Shown: positions 26,562 through 35,730 of the stretch, one piece after another
How the letters are laid out: the number at the start of each line of letters is the position of its first letter
Numbering within the stretch: position 1 is the first letter of the stretch
The notes under the pieces: generated by a model
Told to the model about the DNA's origin: nothing
The model's input: the letters and a program-made list of their open reading frames with translations, nothing else
Database searches by the model: none
NCBI RefSeq assembly: GCF_900103665.1
Contig: NZ_FNGY01000009.1
Location: 186,001 to 250,000 of the forward strand
Origin: Pedobacter steynii
GTDB lineage: Bacteria > Bacteroidota > Bacteroidia > Sphingobacteriales > Sphingobacteriaceae
Direction of reading: 5' to 3'
DNA: 64,000 nt
Program-made: the position numbers and the translations under genes

Positions 26562-26944
26562 TTGAGCCTGTAAGGCACAATCAGGTTAAATTCTGGAATA
26601 TCTACTGTAAAATCGGTACTGTCTATCATACGGTGCATCAGGTAATTTCCACTCATTGCTCCCATATCTGTACTCAAATGACATCCGGAAACATAAGTAT
26701 GGCTTCCGCCTGGTTCCATTACAGGTTGAAGACCTACTACTCCCTCTCCTTCTACTTCTCTCTCTGTACCGTTGGAATCAAAAATAAACCACTGACGTCT
26801 CATCAGTTGTATAGAATAATCTGATAAATTCTCAATAGTAATGCGGTAAGCAAACATAAAATGCTCATTAGCAGGATTAGAATATTCATCCTGATACATG
26901 GTTTCGACTGAAATTTTGATCCCTTGTGTGATTGCTGTTACCAT
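26558..26944 (-). CDS. apaG: ApaG domain protein
   Basis: This 128-residue protein is a single ApaG (DUF525) domain of beta-sandwich type. It contains FAYRITIENLSDYSIQLMRRQW, GEGVVGLQPVMEPGGSHTY and the MSGNYLMHR segment seen in this family. E. coli ApaG is linked to cobalt and magnesium homeostasis, but the molecular role is unknown. It is 34 bp downstream of dusB on the same strand. Confidence 0.93.
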   Translation of the reverse strand: MVTAITQGIKISVETMYQDEYSNPANEHFMFAYRITIENLSDYSIQLMRRQWFIFDSNGTEREVEGEGVVGLQPVMEPGGSHTYVSGCHLSTDMGAMSGNYLMHRMIDSTDFTVDIPEFNLIVPYRLN

Positions 26945-26978
26945 TTTATAACTTTATTTAAGAAATGTTTTTCAAAAA

Positions 26979-27986
26979 TCAAGCCATTTCCCCATCGGGA
27001 TAAATATGCTGATATTTGTCTGCCACTTCGTCTAATATACTGTGAATAATTTCAATGTTATCTTCTTTTACCAATAACATTCTATAGTGTTTAAAATCAG
27101 GAAGGCCTTTAAAGTAATTTGCATAATGGCGTCTCATTTCAAATACACCTACTTTAGGTCCTTTCCAGGCAATTGATTTCTCAAAATGCGTCCGGCATAC
27201 GGTAACACGTTCTTCTACGGTTGGTCCTGCCAGGATTTCACCGGTATTGAAAAAGTGTCTGATCTCTCTAAATATCCATGGATAGCCAATCGCAGCTCTT
27301 CCAATCATTATCCCATCTACTTCGTATTCTAAACGCCAATCTGCTGCTTTTTGAATACTATCTACATCCCCGTTGCCGAAAATAGGAATTTTTATTCTTG
27401 GATTTCTTTTGATTTCGCGAATTAAGGTCCAGTCTGCAGCCCCTTTATACAATTGGGCGCGGGTTCTGCCATGAATGGTCAATGCCTGAATTCCTATATC
27501 CTGTAAACGTTCGGCTACTTCTTCGACATTTTTAGTGGTATCGTCCCAACCCAACCGGGTTTTAACGGTAACCGGTAAATGCGTTGCTTTAACCACCGCT
27601 TCGGTCATCTTTACCATTTTGTCGATATCCTGTAACAGTGCTGAACCTGCACCTCTGCAAGCCACATTTTTAACCGGGCAGCCATAATTGATGTCCATCA
27701 GATCAGGACCAGCCATCGTAGCTATTTCTGTAGCTTCACGCATGTGGTCGATTTCACTCCCAAAGATCTGAATACCTATCGGACGTTCATATTCAAAAAT
27801 ATCCAGTTTAGCCCTGCTTTTTGCCGCATCCCGGATTAATCCTTCCGAAGAGATAAACTCGGTGTACATCATATCTACCCCACTTTGTTTACAAACAAAA
27901 CGGAACGGGGGATCACTTACATCTTCCATCGGTGCAAGCAATAAAGGGAACGCTCCCAGATCAATATTTCCTATCTTTACAGACAT
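26979..27986 (-). CDS. dusB: tRNA-dihydrouridine synthase B
   Basis: This 335-residue FMN enzyme reduces specific uridines in tRNA. It has LLAPMEDVSDPPFR near the N-terminus, the active-site cysteine region MDINYGCPVKNVACRGAGSA, the flavin-site motif TVKTRLGWDD, and GNGDVDS and DGIMIGRAAIGYPWIF near the end of the barrel. The ATG at 27986 was chosen because the MSVKIGNIDL start is family-like; the frame extends 11 codons upstream into the divergent CPBP promoter. It is likely co-transcribed with apaG. Confidence 0.94.
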   Translation of the reverse strand: MSVKIGNIDLGAFPLLLAPMEDVSDPPFRFVCKQSGVDMMYTEFISSEGLIRDAAKSRAKLDIFEYERPIGIQIFGSEIDHMREATEIATMAGPDLMDINYGCPVKNVACRGAGSALLQDIDKMVKMTEAVVKATHLPVTVKTRLGWDDTTKNVEEVAERLQDIGIQALTIHGRTRAQLYKGAADWTLIREIKRNPRIKIPIFGNGDVDSIQKAADWRLEYEVDGIMIGRAAIGYPWIFREIRHFFNTGEILAGPTVEERVTVCRTHFEKSIAWKGPKVGVFEMRRHYANYFKGLPDFKHYRMLLVKEDNIEIIHSILDEVADKYQHIYPDGEMA

Positions 27987-28039
27987 TTTTCTATCTTCAA
28001 ACCAAAATTCAAAGGACAAAGGTACAAATATTACAAATA

Positions 28040-28975
28040 ATGAATTTGAGAGAAAACGAAAGCGCCGAAAAAAGTCCTTACTTACAATTACTTAGCCTGG
28101 TTATGTATGCGACTGCAGGAGTACTTATCAGTTTGATACTTACCGTTCTGGCTTTTTATGTTATGTATGGTGAATTTATGAATTACAGCTGGTTAGAGGC
28201 TGCTAATCCAAAGTTTGTAACTGTTAACCGGGTGGTGATTTCTTTACAGCAAATGGGATTATTCCTGGTTCCCGCTTTATTTTTGGCCCTGGGAGAAGGA
28301 AAAAAAATGAATGTTTTTTATGACTTCAAGACCACAAAAGCAACATTCTTATTGATAATTATTGCATTGATGGCGGTTTCTATGCCGTTAATGGAATTTA
28401 GCATGCAGCTTAACCAGAAAATGGTATTGCCTGGATTCCTTAAATCTATAGAAGAATGGATGAAAAGTAAGGAAGATGCGGCAATGGTGACTACTGAAGC
28501 GCTTCTAAAAATGGATCATATTGGGACCTATTTGCTCAATCTCATTTTGATTGGCATTTTACCTGCTGTTTGTGAAGAATTGATGTTCAGGGGAGCCATA
28601 CAACGTACGTTGGGAAGGATATTTAGCAATCCTCACGTTGCCATCTGGCTTTCTGCATTTGTCTTTAGTGCCATACATCTTCAGTTTTATGGGTTTTTAC
28701 CCCGCTTTTTATTGGGTGCAGGTTTTGGGTACATTTATTTCTGGACTAAGAGCCTTTGGTATACCATCTTTGCTCACTTTTTAAATAATGCTTATGCCGT
28801 AACCGCAGCATGGTATATGCAAAAAAACAATATACCTTTGTCGGAGTCAGATAAAACAGCCCATTTTCAATGGTATGGTTATGTCATTAGTGTGATTTTA
28901 ACCGTTTTACTATTCAAATATTTTAAAGATAAAACATCAAAAGCCGATGGAGAGCAATTGGATAAAGGTATTTAG
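28040..28975 (+). CDS. CPBP family intramembrane metalloprotease
   Basis: This 311-residue membrane protein has about seven to eight hydrophobic segments. The CPBP (Abi/CAAX protease-like) motifs are EELMFR (EExxxR, E179-R184), the FxxxH-type FSAIHLQF, and HFLNN. The family includes prenyl-protein proteases and bacteriocin self-immunity proteins; the substrate here is not known. The ATG at 28040 fits better than the upstream in-frame ATG at 27932, which would run through the dusB start. Its end overlaps the DUF2007 gene by 29 bp. Confidence 0.9.
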   Translation: MNLRENESAEKSPYLQLLSLVMYATAGVLISLILTVLAFYVMYGEFMNYSWLEAANPKFVTVNRVVISLQQMGLFLVPALFLALGEGKKMNVFYDFKTTKATFLLIIIALMAVSMPLMEFSMQLNQKMVLPGFLKSIEEWMKSKEDAAMVTTEALLKMDHIGTYLLNLILIGILPAVCEELMFRGAIQRTLGRIFSNPHVAIWLSAFVFSAIHLQFYGFLPRFLLGAGFGYIYFWTKSLWYTIFAHFLNNAYAVTAAWYMQKNNIPLSESDKTAHFQWYGYVISVILTVLLFKYFKDKTSKADGEQLDKGI

Positions 28976-29156
28976 CACTGAAGATGCTTATACTGCAGAA
29001 ATCCTGAAACAAGGATTAATTGAGAGTGATATAGCAGCGGTGGTAATGAACCAACGGGACTCTTCTTATCAAACTTTTGGAATAGTTCATATTTTAGTAC
29101 ATCCTGACAATTTAGATAAAGCGGAAGCTTATATCAGGGAAAATAATATTGCATAA
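28947..29156 (+). CDS. DUF2007 domain protein (putative signal-transducing protein)
   Basis: This 69-residue protein is a single small alpha/beta domain: WIKVFSTEDAYTAEILKQGL at the start and VHPDNLDKAEAYI at the end match DUF2007, a PII-like or ACT-like fold of unknown function. Its start lies 29 bp inside the end of the CPBP protease gene, and cdsA follows 15 bp downstream, so the three are probably one operon. Confidence 0.85.
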   Translation: MESNWIKVFSTEDAYTAEILKQGLIESDIAAVVMNQRDSSYQTFGIVHILVHPDNLDKAEAYIRENNIA

Positions 29157-29171
29157 AAACACCTTACTTCC

Positions 29172-29981
29172 ATGAAGACCAGAGCAATTACCGCTTTCTT
29201 TTTTACTATTGTGATGTTAGGCTCCATGTTTCTGGGACCTTATGTCTTTTCTATATTTTACCTGTTGCTGAGTCTTGGTGCTTTGCTGGAGTTCTTTAAG
29301 TTAATTAAAACAGCCGGAATCCGGCCACACCGGAATATTGCATTGATTGCTGCAACATTGATCTTTCTAATGACGGCGGGATATCATTTTTTACAATTTG
29401 AAACTAAATTTCTATTGCTTTTAGTTCCGCTGATCTTTTCCGTATTTATCAGTGAATTGTATAAGAAGGAGACGATCCCATTTGCAAATATCTCTTATAC
29501 TTTTGCAGGATTTATGTATGTAACGGTTCCTTTTTGTTTCTTTTATTCCCTTGGGTTTATCGGACATGCTGCCGAATATAGCTTTCATTTGCCGCTCTCC
29601 TTTATGCTGATGCTTTGGGCCAATGATACCGGAGCTTATCTTTTTGGTTCCAAGTTTGGAAAGACCCGCCTGTTTGAGCGTCATTCTCCTAAAAAATCAT
29701 GGGAAGGCTTTTTTGGAGGGATGTTTACCAGCCTGATCGTTGCTTATGTGTTGTCTTTGTTTTTTACAGAACTGTCCGTATGGACATGGGGAGGAATGGC
29801 CATCCTGATTTCCAGTTTTGGTACATTAGGAGATCTGGTAGAATCGATGCTTAAACGGAGCCTGAATGCAAAAGATTCCGGAAATATTTTACCGGGACAT
29901 GGAGGCTTTCTTGACCGCTTCGATGGCCTGTTAATCGCTGCGCCTGTAGTGTACGCTTATCTGTATCTGATTTTGTATTAG
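29172..29981 (+). CDS. cdsA: Phosphatidate cytidylyltransferase
   Basis: This 269-residue polytopic membrane protein makes CDP-diacylglycerol for phospholipid synthesis. Eight or so hydrophobic segments are visible. The CdsA signature is near the C-terminus: GTLGDLVESMLKRSLNAKDSG and LPGHGGFLDRFDGLL, with the catalytic acidic residues. The middle motif ANDTGAYLFGSKFGKTRL and SPKKSWEGFFGG are also typical. It ends the CPBP-DUF2007-cdsA operon. Confidence 0.95.
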   Translation: MKTRAITAFFFTIVMLGSMFLGPYVFSIFYLLLSLGALLEFFKLIKTAGIRPHRNIALIAATLIFLMTAGYHFLQFETKFLLLLVPLIFSVFISELYKKETIPFANISYTFAGFMYVTVPFCFFYSLGFIGHAAEYSFHLPLSFMLMLWANDTGAYLFGSKFGKTRLFERHSPKKSWEGFFGGMFTSLIVAYVLSLFFTELSVWTWGGMAILISSFGTLGDLVESMLKRSLNAKDSGNILPGHGGFLDRFDGLLIAAPVVYAYLYLILY

Positions 29982-30036
29982 GGAATTGAGAAGAAAAATA
30001 ATATAATTATTATCAGATTTCTGGTATAATTGCATT

Positions 30037-30630
30037 ATGGATGGTGGGGATACTATCGCTTTATTGATAGAAGATAATTTTTTTAGGGAAAACAGGGAAA
30101 ATAGCGTAACTGTATTTAGTCAGCTTTACCGCCATTATTTTAAAAGACTGTTTATGACCGCTTTAAAGGTCGTAAGAGATGAGTATCTCGCGGAGGAAGT
30201 GATTCAGGATGTTTTTTTAAGGCTATGGGAAAATGAAGATAAATTTCATTTAATCAGTGAATTTGAAAAATACCTGTACCGTTCTGTAGCGAATGAATCC
30301 CTGAATAAACTAAGAAATCAAAAGACACAGAGCAAACATTATGATCACCTGTCAAAGGCATCCAGGTCTGACTTCGTAGAAAATTTTCTGGAAGAAGAAG
30401 AACTGAAAATGAAGATTGCTAAGGCGGTTGAAACGCTGCCCTCACAATGTAAAACGGTATTTAAAATGAGCCGGTATCAGGGAATGAAGTACCGGAAAAT
30501 TGCAGAGGAGCTGAATATTTCAGAAAAAACCGTGGAAGGGCATATGGTGAAAGCCCTTAAAATTCTAAGAAACCATCTTTTGGGATTAATTCTGCTGGTC
30601 AGTTACCTCAATTGGGTTTTCGGAAATTAG
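30037..30630 (+). CDS. ECF RNA polymerase sigma-70 factor (Bacteroidota FecI-like)
   Basis: This 197-residue protein has sigma region 2 (EYLAEEVIQDVFLRLWEN, about 49-66) and region 4 with its helix-turn-helix (SRYQGMKYRKIAEELNISEK, about 148-167). No other domains are present. The C-terminus is unusual: after the helix-turn-helix comes a hydrophobic tail (LLGLILLVSYLNWVFGN). With the FecR gene downstream it forms a surface-signalling sigma/anti-sigma pair that should control the SusC/SusD operon in response to substrate binding. Confidence 0.93.
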   Translation: MDGGDTIALLIEDNFFRENRENSVTVFSQLYRHYFKRLFMTALKVVRDEYLAEEVIQDVFLRLWENEDKFHLISEFEKYLYRSVANESLNKLRNQKTQSKHYDHLSKASRSDFVENFLEEEELKMKIAKAVETLPSQCKTVFKMSRYQGMKYRKIAEELNISEKTVEGHMVKALKILRNHLLGLILLVSYLNWVFGN

Positions 30631-30702
30631 TAAATTTCTTATGAAACCTAAAAAATCTGTAACTTAAAGTCGTGTTGGTGCTCTAAAATTAAGCTATAAT
30701 TT

Positions 30703-30972
30703 ATGTTTTCAGATAAAAGAATACTCCTGGCAGCCATCTTGTCCAGCATTTACTTTGTCATTCTTTTTACCGGAGTGCCGGGGATGCTCAATTCTAATTT
30801 AGTTAATGGTGTATTGGAACTTTTTACTATTCCAATGATCGTTTTACAGGGAAGCATACTGGCTTCTGTCTGTTATCGTCTGATCAGGAAAAAAAGCATA
30901 AACTCCTTGCAGACCATTGTTTCAGGTGTGCTTTCCTTGGGTGTTATCCTTTCCTTTTTCTTTATTTCCTAG
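30703..30972 (+). CDS. Small hypothetical membrane protein (89 aa)
   Basis: I do not recognise this protein. It has three hydrophobic segments (about 7-27, 36-58 and 68-88) separated by short polar loops, so it is very probably an inner-membrane protein. It lies between the ECF sigma factor and the FecR gene, a place usually empty in these loci. A terminator-like hairpin at 30991-31050 follows it. It may be an accessory of the sigma system or an unrelated gene; the sequence does not tell. Confidence 0.6.
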   Translation: MFSDKRILLAAILSSIYFVILFTGVPGMLNSNLVNGVLELFTIPMIVLQGSILASVCYRLIRKKSINSLQTIVSGVLSLGVILSFFFIS

Positions 30973-30990
30973 AATTAACCTGGAGGTTTA

Positions 30991-31050
30991 TACCCTTGCT
31001 TCTGATAAATTTAAAAAAAGATTTATTTGAAGCAAGGGTATTTTATTTTA
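30991..31050 (+). terminator. Hairpin between the small membrane gene and fecR, probable terminator
   Basis: TACCCTTGCTTC (30991-31002) pairs perfectly with GAAGCAAGGGTA (31029-31040). The AT-rich loop can extend the stem (ATAAAT/ATTTAT), and a T-rich tail follows (TTTTATTTTA). This would separate transcription of the sigma factor from the fecR-susC-susD genes. Confidence 0.68.
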
Positions 31051-31075
31051 GCCGTGTCTATGTCTAAAAAAAGGC

Positions 31076-32056
31076 ATGGAACATCAAGATCATTATTTTC
31101 TTATTACAAACGCTTTAAGTAACCCTGAAAATTTCTCTTTACAGGAAGAATTGAAAGACTGGAGAGCATTGGATGAGCGTAATGAAGAGGAATACCAGGG
31201 CATAAAAAAGATCTGGGAGCAGTCTTCAGGTATCGACGAGGCCTATAGTGGAAGAGCGATAGAAGATGCTGTATCAGCCTTTACTGCAAGGTTGGAAGCT
31301 AAAATATCAGAAGAGAAACCAAAGGTTAAAGTTTTTGGACTGTGGTGGAAATCTGCCGCAGCTGTACTGGCCTTTGCAATCCTCGGTTTGTGGACCTATA
31401 AATCTCTTCAGACAGAGGTTTACACCTTTAAGAGTACATTAGGGCAAAGAGACTCGCTCATGCTCGCAGATGGCTCTAAAGTCTATCTAAATAAAAACAC
31501 TCAAATAAAATATTCCTCACAGTTTAGTAAAGATAACAGGGAATTTTTCCTGATGAAAGGAGAGGCTTTCTTCAATATTACTAAAGACGCCGCCCATCCT
31601 TTCAAGGTATTCGTCAATAAATCCAAAATCCAGGTATTGGGAACCACTTTTAATATCCAGAATATAGACAGCACAATTGCAGTTGAGGTTAAAACAGGAA
31701 AAGTGAGCTTTGAAAGCCGCGAGAATGCGAAAAGCCATATCCTGGAAAAAGATATGGGAATCCGGTATGATCAAAAAACAGGGGTGATAAAGAAATACAT
31801 AGATCTGGACAGACAGACCAATTCCAACTGGCTATACAAAGAACTCAACTTTGTAGATGCAACTCTACCCGAAGTTTGTGCGCTTATAGAAACGCAATAT
31901 GATGTTAAAATCACCATCAAAGGGAAAATATCCAATATCAGGAAGTTGAATGCAAATTTCAGAAATGACCCGCTGAAGGATGTGCTTGATGCTTTAAAAA
32001 TAACCTACAAAATCAGCATAGAACACCACGACAATCAAATCATAATCAAGCAATAA
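31076..32056 (+). CDS. FecR family anti-sigma factor/sigma regulator
   Basis: This 326-residue protein has a cytoplasmic N-terminal part (about 1-88) expected to bind the sigma factor, one membrane helix (about 91-107), then a FecR domain (about 110-215, TLGQRDSLMLADGSKVYLNK and FLMKGEAFFNITKD) and a C-terminal DUF4974-like/STN-like domain (about 248-326, LPEVCALIETQYDVKITIKG). It should receive the signal from the periplasmic STN domain of the SusC protein 32 bp downstream and control the ECF sigma factor. Confidence 0.92.
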   Translation: MEHQDHYFLITNALSNPENFSLQEELKDWRALDERNEEEYQGIKKIWEQSSGIDEAYSGRAIEDAVSAFTARLEAKISEEKPKVKVFGLWWKSAAAVLAFAILGLWTYKSLQTEVYTFKSTLGQRDSLMLADGSKVYLNKNTQIKYSSQFSKDNREFFLMKGEAFFNITKDAAHPFKVFVNKSKIQVLGTTFNIQNIDSTIAVEVKTGKVSFESRENAKSHILEKDMGIRYDQKTGVIKKYIDLDRQTNSNWLYKELNFVDATLPEVCALIETQYDVKITIKGKISNIRKLNANFRNDPLKDVLDALKITYKISIEHHDNQIIIKQ

Positions 32057-32088
32057 AAGAATCAATTAACCAACCTAAATTTTAAATT

Positions 32089-35000
32089 ATGACTAAAAAC
32101 TTCTACAAAAGAAGAAGGGGATGGAATGGAATCAGCTGGCTGTTAGCCATGTTGATTTTACTCAATTCATCACCAGTTTTTGCCTTTATAGAGATGCAGT
32201 TGAAGATGGAAACATTGGAATTTCTGCTCAAAAGACTCGAAAAGCAATACAAAGTTAACTTTGTTTACGATGCCTCAGAAGTAAATAAAAATGTAAAAGT
32301 TGACGTAAATACCGAACATAAGTCAATCGACCAGGCATTGAAACAACTGGAGCCAAGTGGCATTGCTTATTATATTACAGGAAAGAAAGTAATTCTTAGT
32401 AAACTGGTGAAGGCAGCAGCCGTGATGCCAAAAATTCAGCAGGTTACGGTTAAAGGAACAGTAAAGCTAAAATTGGGAAACAGCAGTTCAGAAGCCGTAG
32501 CCGGAATCAATATTCAAGAGAAAGGCACTAAAAACGGGGTTTCTACAAATGGAAACGGTGAATTTAGCATCAATGTTAAAGAAGGTGCCGTTCTGGTCTT
32601 CTCTTACATTGGTTATAAAACTGAAGAAGCTCAGGTAAGTGCAGGGAAAAATTCATTTAACATTGTCCTGGAAGAAGACCAGAACAAGCTGAATGAAGTG
32701 GTCGTTACCGGTTATCAGACCATCAATAAAAAGCTATTTACAGGATCTGCGACCAGCATTAAAGGAACAGATGTAAAGCAGGATGGCGTAATCGATGTGA
32801 CCAGAATGCTGGAAGGTAAAGTAGCCGGGGTTTCCGTGCAGAACGTATCGGGAACATTTGGTTCAGCACCAAAAATCAGGGTTCGTGGAGCAACGTCTAT
32901 TTCCGGAGAAAATAAACCACTTTTCGTGGTGGATGGAGTGGTATTGGAGGATGTAGTCAATATTTCCAATGACCAGTTGTCTAGCGGAGATGCTTCTACG
33001 CTGATTGGTTCTTCTCTGGCCGGAATCAATGCCGATGATATAGAAACCTTCAATATCTTAAAAGATGCTTCTGCAACAGCTTTATATGGTGCAAGAGCGA
33101 TGAACGGCGTAGTGGTGATCACGACTAAAAAAGGACGTGTCGGGAAAGCCGTAGTTTCTTATACCGGAAACTTCTCCACCTTTTTAAAGCCGACTTATGA
33201 TACTTATAACATCATGAACTCCGCCGATCAGATGTCTGTGAACTCTGAGATTGCCCGTAAAGGCGGATTGGGAATCAGTAGTGCTAATAATGCAGATGGA
33301 GGCGTGTATACCAAAATGTGGAAGATGATCAAGGGTTATGATAAAACATCAGGCCAGTTTGGTTTACAGAATACGACAGAGGCCAGGGAAGCATATTTGC
33401 AGCAATTCGTTGGCGCGAATACAGATTGGTTTGATATTTTATTTAAAAATTCTCTTGTTCAGGAACACTCTGTCAGCATTTCTTCGGGAACGGAAAAGGC
33501 AAGAAACTACTTCTCTTCAGGGTTTTATAATGATAATGGCTGGTCGATTGCAGATAAAGTAAAGCGCTATACGATGAACTTGCGTAATGATTATGTCTTG
33601 TCTGACAAAGTCACTTTAGGCATCGTTGCAACCGGTTCACTCAGACAGCAAAATGCACCGGGAACGCTGGGAAGGACGAGCAATGTGGTAGAGGGAAAAT
33701 ATACGAGATCGTTTGATATTAACCCTTTCAGTTATGCTTTAAATACAAGCAGGGCATTAACTGCTTATGATGAGAATGGCGAACTTGACTTCTTTCCAAA
33801 GAACTTTGCCCCTTTTAACATCATTCAGGAACAGGATAACAATTCTATCCGGCTGGATCTGCTGGACATGAAACTGCAGGCCGAACTGGGATATAAAATT
33901 GCAAAAGATTTGAATTTTAAAACCCTGGGCGCTTTACGTTACGTGAAAACTACCCGCGAACACCGGGTTACCGAGTACTCAAATATGGCAAATGCTTATC
34001 GCTTTGCACCAACAAACACAATCAGAAACAGGAACGACTTTTTATATAAAGACCCGAGCCGTCCGGAAGACATCGACAAGCAGATTGTATTGCCTCAGGG
34101 AGGTTTCTATAACCGTAATGATGATAACCTGATTAATTTTTATGTCAGAAATCAGCTGGATTGGAAAAAGGAAATCAATAAAAAACACCTCATCAGTGCT
34201 TTAGCCGGACAGGAAATTAAGTTTACGGACCGTAAGAACAGTTTTAGCAACGGGTATGGTTATCAGTATGATAAAGGGGGAGTTCCATTTATTGATTACC
34301 GCATTATCAAACAAACACTGGAAGGAAACTTCAACTATTATGGAATGAATGAGTTGTACGACAGGTACGCTTCCTTTTTTGTCAACGGAACTTATTCTTA
34401 CGATGGAAAATATGTTTTCAGTGCGACAGGACGTTATGACGGATCCAACAGACTGGGTGAATCTGCGGTGGCAAGGTGGCTGCCTACCTGGACAACAAGT
34501 GCGGCATGGAATGCAGATCAGGAAGAATTTATTAAGAAAATTCCACAGATTTCCTATTTGAAATTAAGAGGAGGTTATGGATTAACAGCAAGCATGGGAA
34601 GTGCGACAAACTCTTCTGTGGTATTACAGAACGGGTCTGCGCTACGCCCTGTATTGTCGGAAGTAGAGCCTAGAATCGTGATCAGTGATTTAGAAAATTC
34701 AGAGTTGACCTGGGAAAAGCAATACGAGGCGAATGTGGGCGTTGATCTGGGATTATTTGGAGATAGGATCAACCTGAGTGTGGATTATTATAACAGAAAA
34801 GGGTTTGATCTGATCAGTGCTATCCGTACCTCTGGAATTGGTGGTGAAACGACCAAATTAGCCAATTATGCAGATATGAATTCTCATGGGGTGGAGATCA
34901 CTTTGGGAGGCCCTGTCTTGAAAAAAGGAGATTTCAACTGGAGAACGAACCTGACCTTTGGCTTCAATAAAAACAAAATCGTTAACCTGAAAAGTACTCC

Positions 35001-35709
35001 GCGAATTTACGATCTGATTGTTCCGGAAGGTGGACCTAAGCTTGGTGGCGCGGTAAGAGGCCTGTACTCCATTGATTTTAAGGCACTGGATGCGATAGGT
35101 GTACCTACATTTGTGAATGAGAACGGAGAGGTTAACAATAGCGTTTATGTACAAAGTGCAAACACGGATTACCTGAAGTATGAAGGCTCTGTGGATCCAA
35201 CGATTACAGGTGGTATCATGAATAATTTCAGCTATAAAGGATTAACACTAAATGTATTCGTTTCTTATCAGGCAGGAAATAAAATCCGTCTGAACAATGC
35301 GTTTTCAAGTGGCTATTCAGACGATGATGCCTTGCCGAGAGAATTCCTGAACAGGTGGACACTTCCATTGGATCAGAACGCAACAAACGTGCCTTCTATT
35401 GCCGATTATCTGACAAGAAACGCACTGAATGGCAAATACCCTTATACGGCTTATAACTATTCGACAGACCGTGTAGTAGACGGTTCATTTGTCCGCTTAA
35501 AAACGGTTTCCTTAGCTTATAATCTTCCTTCGAAATGGATCAAATCTGTAGGAGGTAATAACTTGTCGCTATCCCTGGTAGGGAATAACCTCTGGCTGAT
35601 TTATGCAGATAAGAAATTAAAAGGACAGGATCCGGAGTTCTTTACTTCAGGCGGAGTGGCAATGCCGGTTCCGAAACAAATCACGCTATCCTTAAAAGTT
35701 GGTATTTAA
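32089..35709 (+). CDS. SusC/RagA family TonB-linked outer-membrane transporter with STN domain
   Basis: This 1206-residue protein starts with an export signal (about 13-36). Next come an STN signalling domain (about 38-108, LEKQYKVNFVYDASEVNK), a carboxypeptidase-regulatory-like domain (about 118-205), a TonB-box-like segment (LNEVVVTGYQ), a plug domain (IRVRGATSISGENKPLFVVD; KDASATALYGARAMNGVVVI) and a large beta-barrel to the C-terminus. It imports a substrate in partnership with the SusD lipoprotein. The STN domain indicates that import also signals through FecR. The substrate is not visible; no glycoside hydrolase is nearby. Confidence 0.95.
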   Translation: MTKNFYKRRRGWNGISWLLAMLILLNSSPVFAFIEMQLKMETLEFLLKRLEKQYKVNFVYDASEVNKNVKVDVNTEHKSIDQALKQLEPSGIAYYITGKKVILSKLVKAAAVMPKIQQVTVKGTVKLKLGNSSSEAVAGINIQEKGTKNGVSTNGNGEFSINVKEGAVLVFSYIGYKTEEAQVSAGKNSFNIVLEEDQNKLNEVVVTGYQTINKKLFTGSATSIKGTDVKQDGVIDVTRMLEGKVAGVSVQNVSGTFGSAPKIRVRGATSISGENKPLFVVDGVVLEDVVNISNDQLSSGDASTLIGSSLAGINADDIETFNILKDASATALYGARAMNGVVVITTKKGRVGKAVVSYTGNFSTFLKPTYDTYNIMNSADQMSVNSEIARKGGLGISSANNADGGVYTKMWKMIKGYDKTSGQFGLQNTTEAREAYLQQFVGANTDWFDILFKNSLVQEHSVSISSGTEKARNYFSSGFYNDNGWSIADKVKRYTMNLRNDYVLSDKVTLGIVATGSLRQQNAPGTLGRTSNVVEGKYTRSFDINPFSYALNTSRALTAYDENGELDFFPKNFAPFNIIQEQDNNSIRLDLLDMKLQAELGYKIAKDLNFKTLGALRYVKTTREHRVTEYSNMANAYRFAPTNTIRNRNDFLYKDPSRPEDIDKQIVLPQGGFYNRNDDNLINFYVRNQLDWKKEINKKHLISALAGQEIKFTDRKNSFSNGYGYQYDKGGVPFIDYRIIKQTLEGNFNYYGMNELYDRYASFFVNGTYSYDGKYVFSATGRYDGSNRLGESAVARWLPTWTTSAAWNADQEEFIKKIPQISYLKLRGGYGLTASMGSATNSSVVLQNGSALRPVLSEVEPRIVISDLENSELTWEKQYEANVGVDLGLFGDRINLSVDYYNRKGFDLISAIRTSGIGGETTKLANYADMNSHGVEITLGGPVLKKGDFNWRTNLTFGFNKNKIVNLKSTPRIYDLIVPEGGPKLGGAVRGLYSIDFKALDAIGVPTFVNENGEVNNSVYVQSANTDYLKYEGSVDPTITGGIMNNFSYKGLTLNVFVSYQAGNKIRLNNAFSSGYSDDDALPREFLNRWTLPLDQNATNVPSIADYLTRNALNGKYPYTAYNYSTDRVVDGSFVRLKTVSLAYNLPSKWIKSVGGNNLSLSLVGNNLWLIYADKKLKGQDPEFFTSGGVAMPVPKQITLSLKVGI

Positions 35710-35730
35710 CCCATATTAAATCGCATTACA

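Noticed and set aside
32715..33122. 135-codon open frame antisense to susC
   Set aside because: The sense strand encodes the conserved plug domain; the antisense product has no family features.
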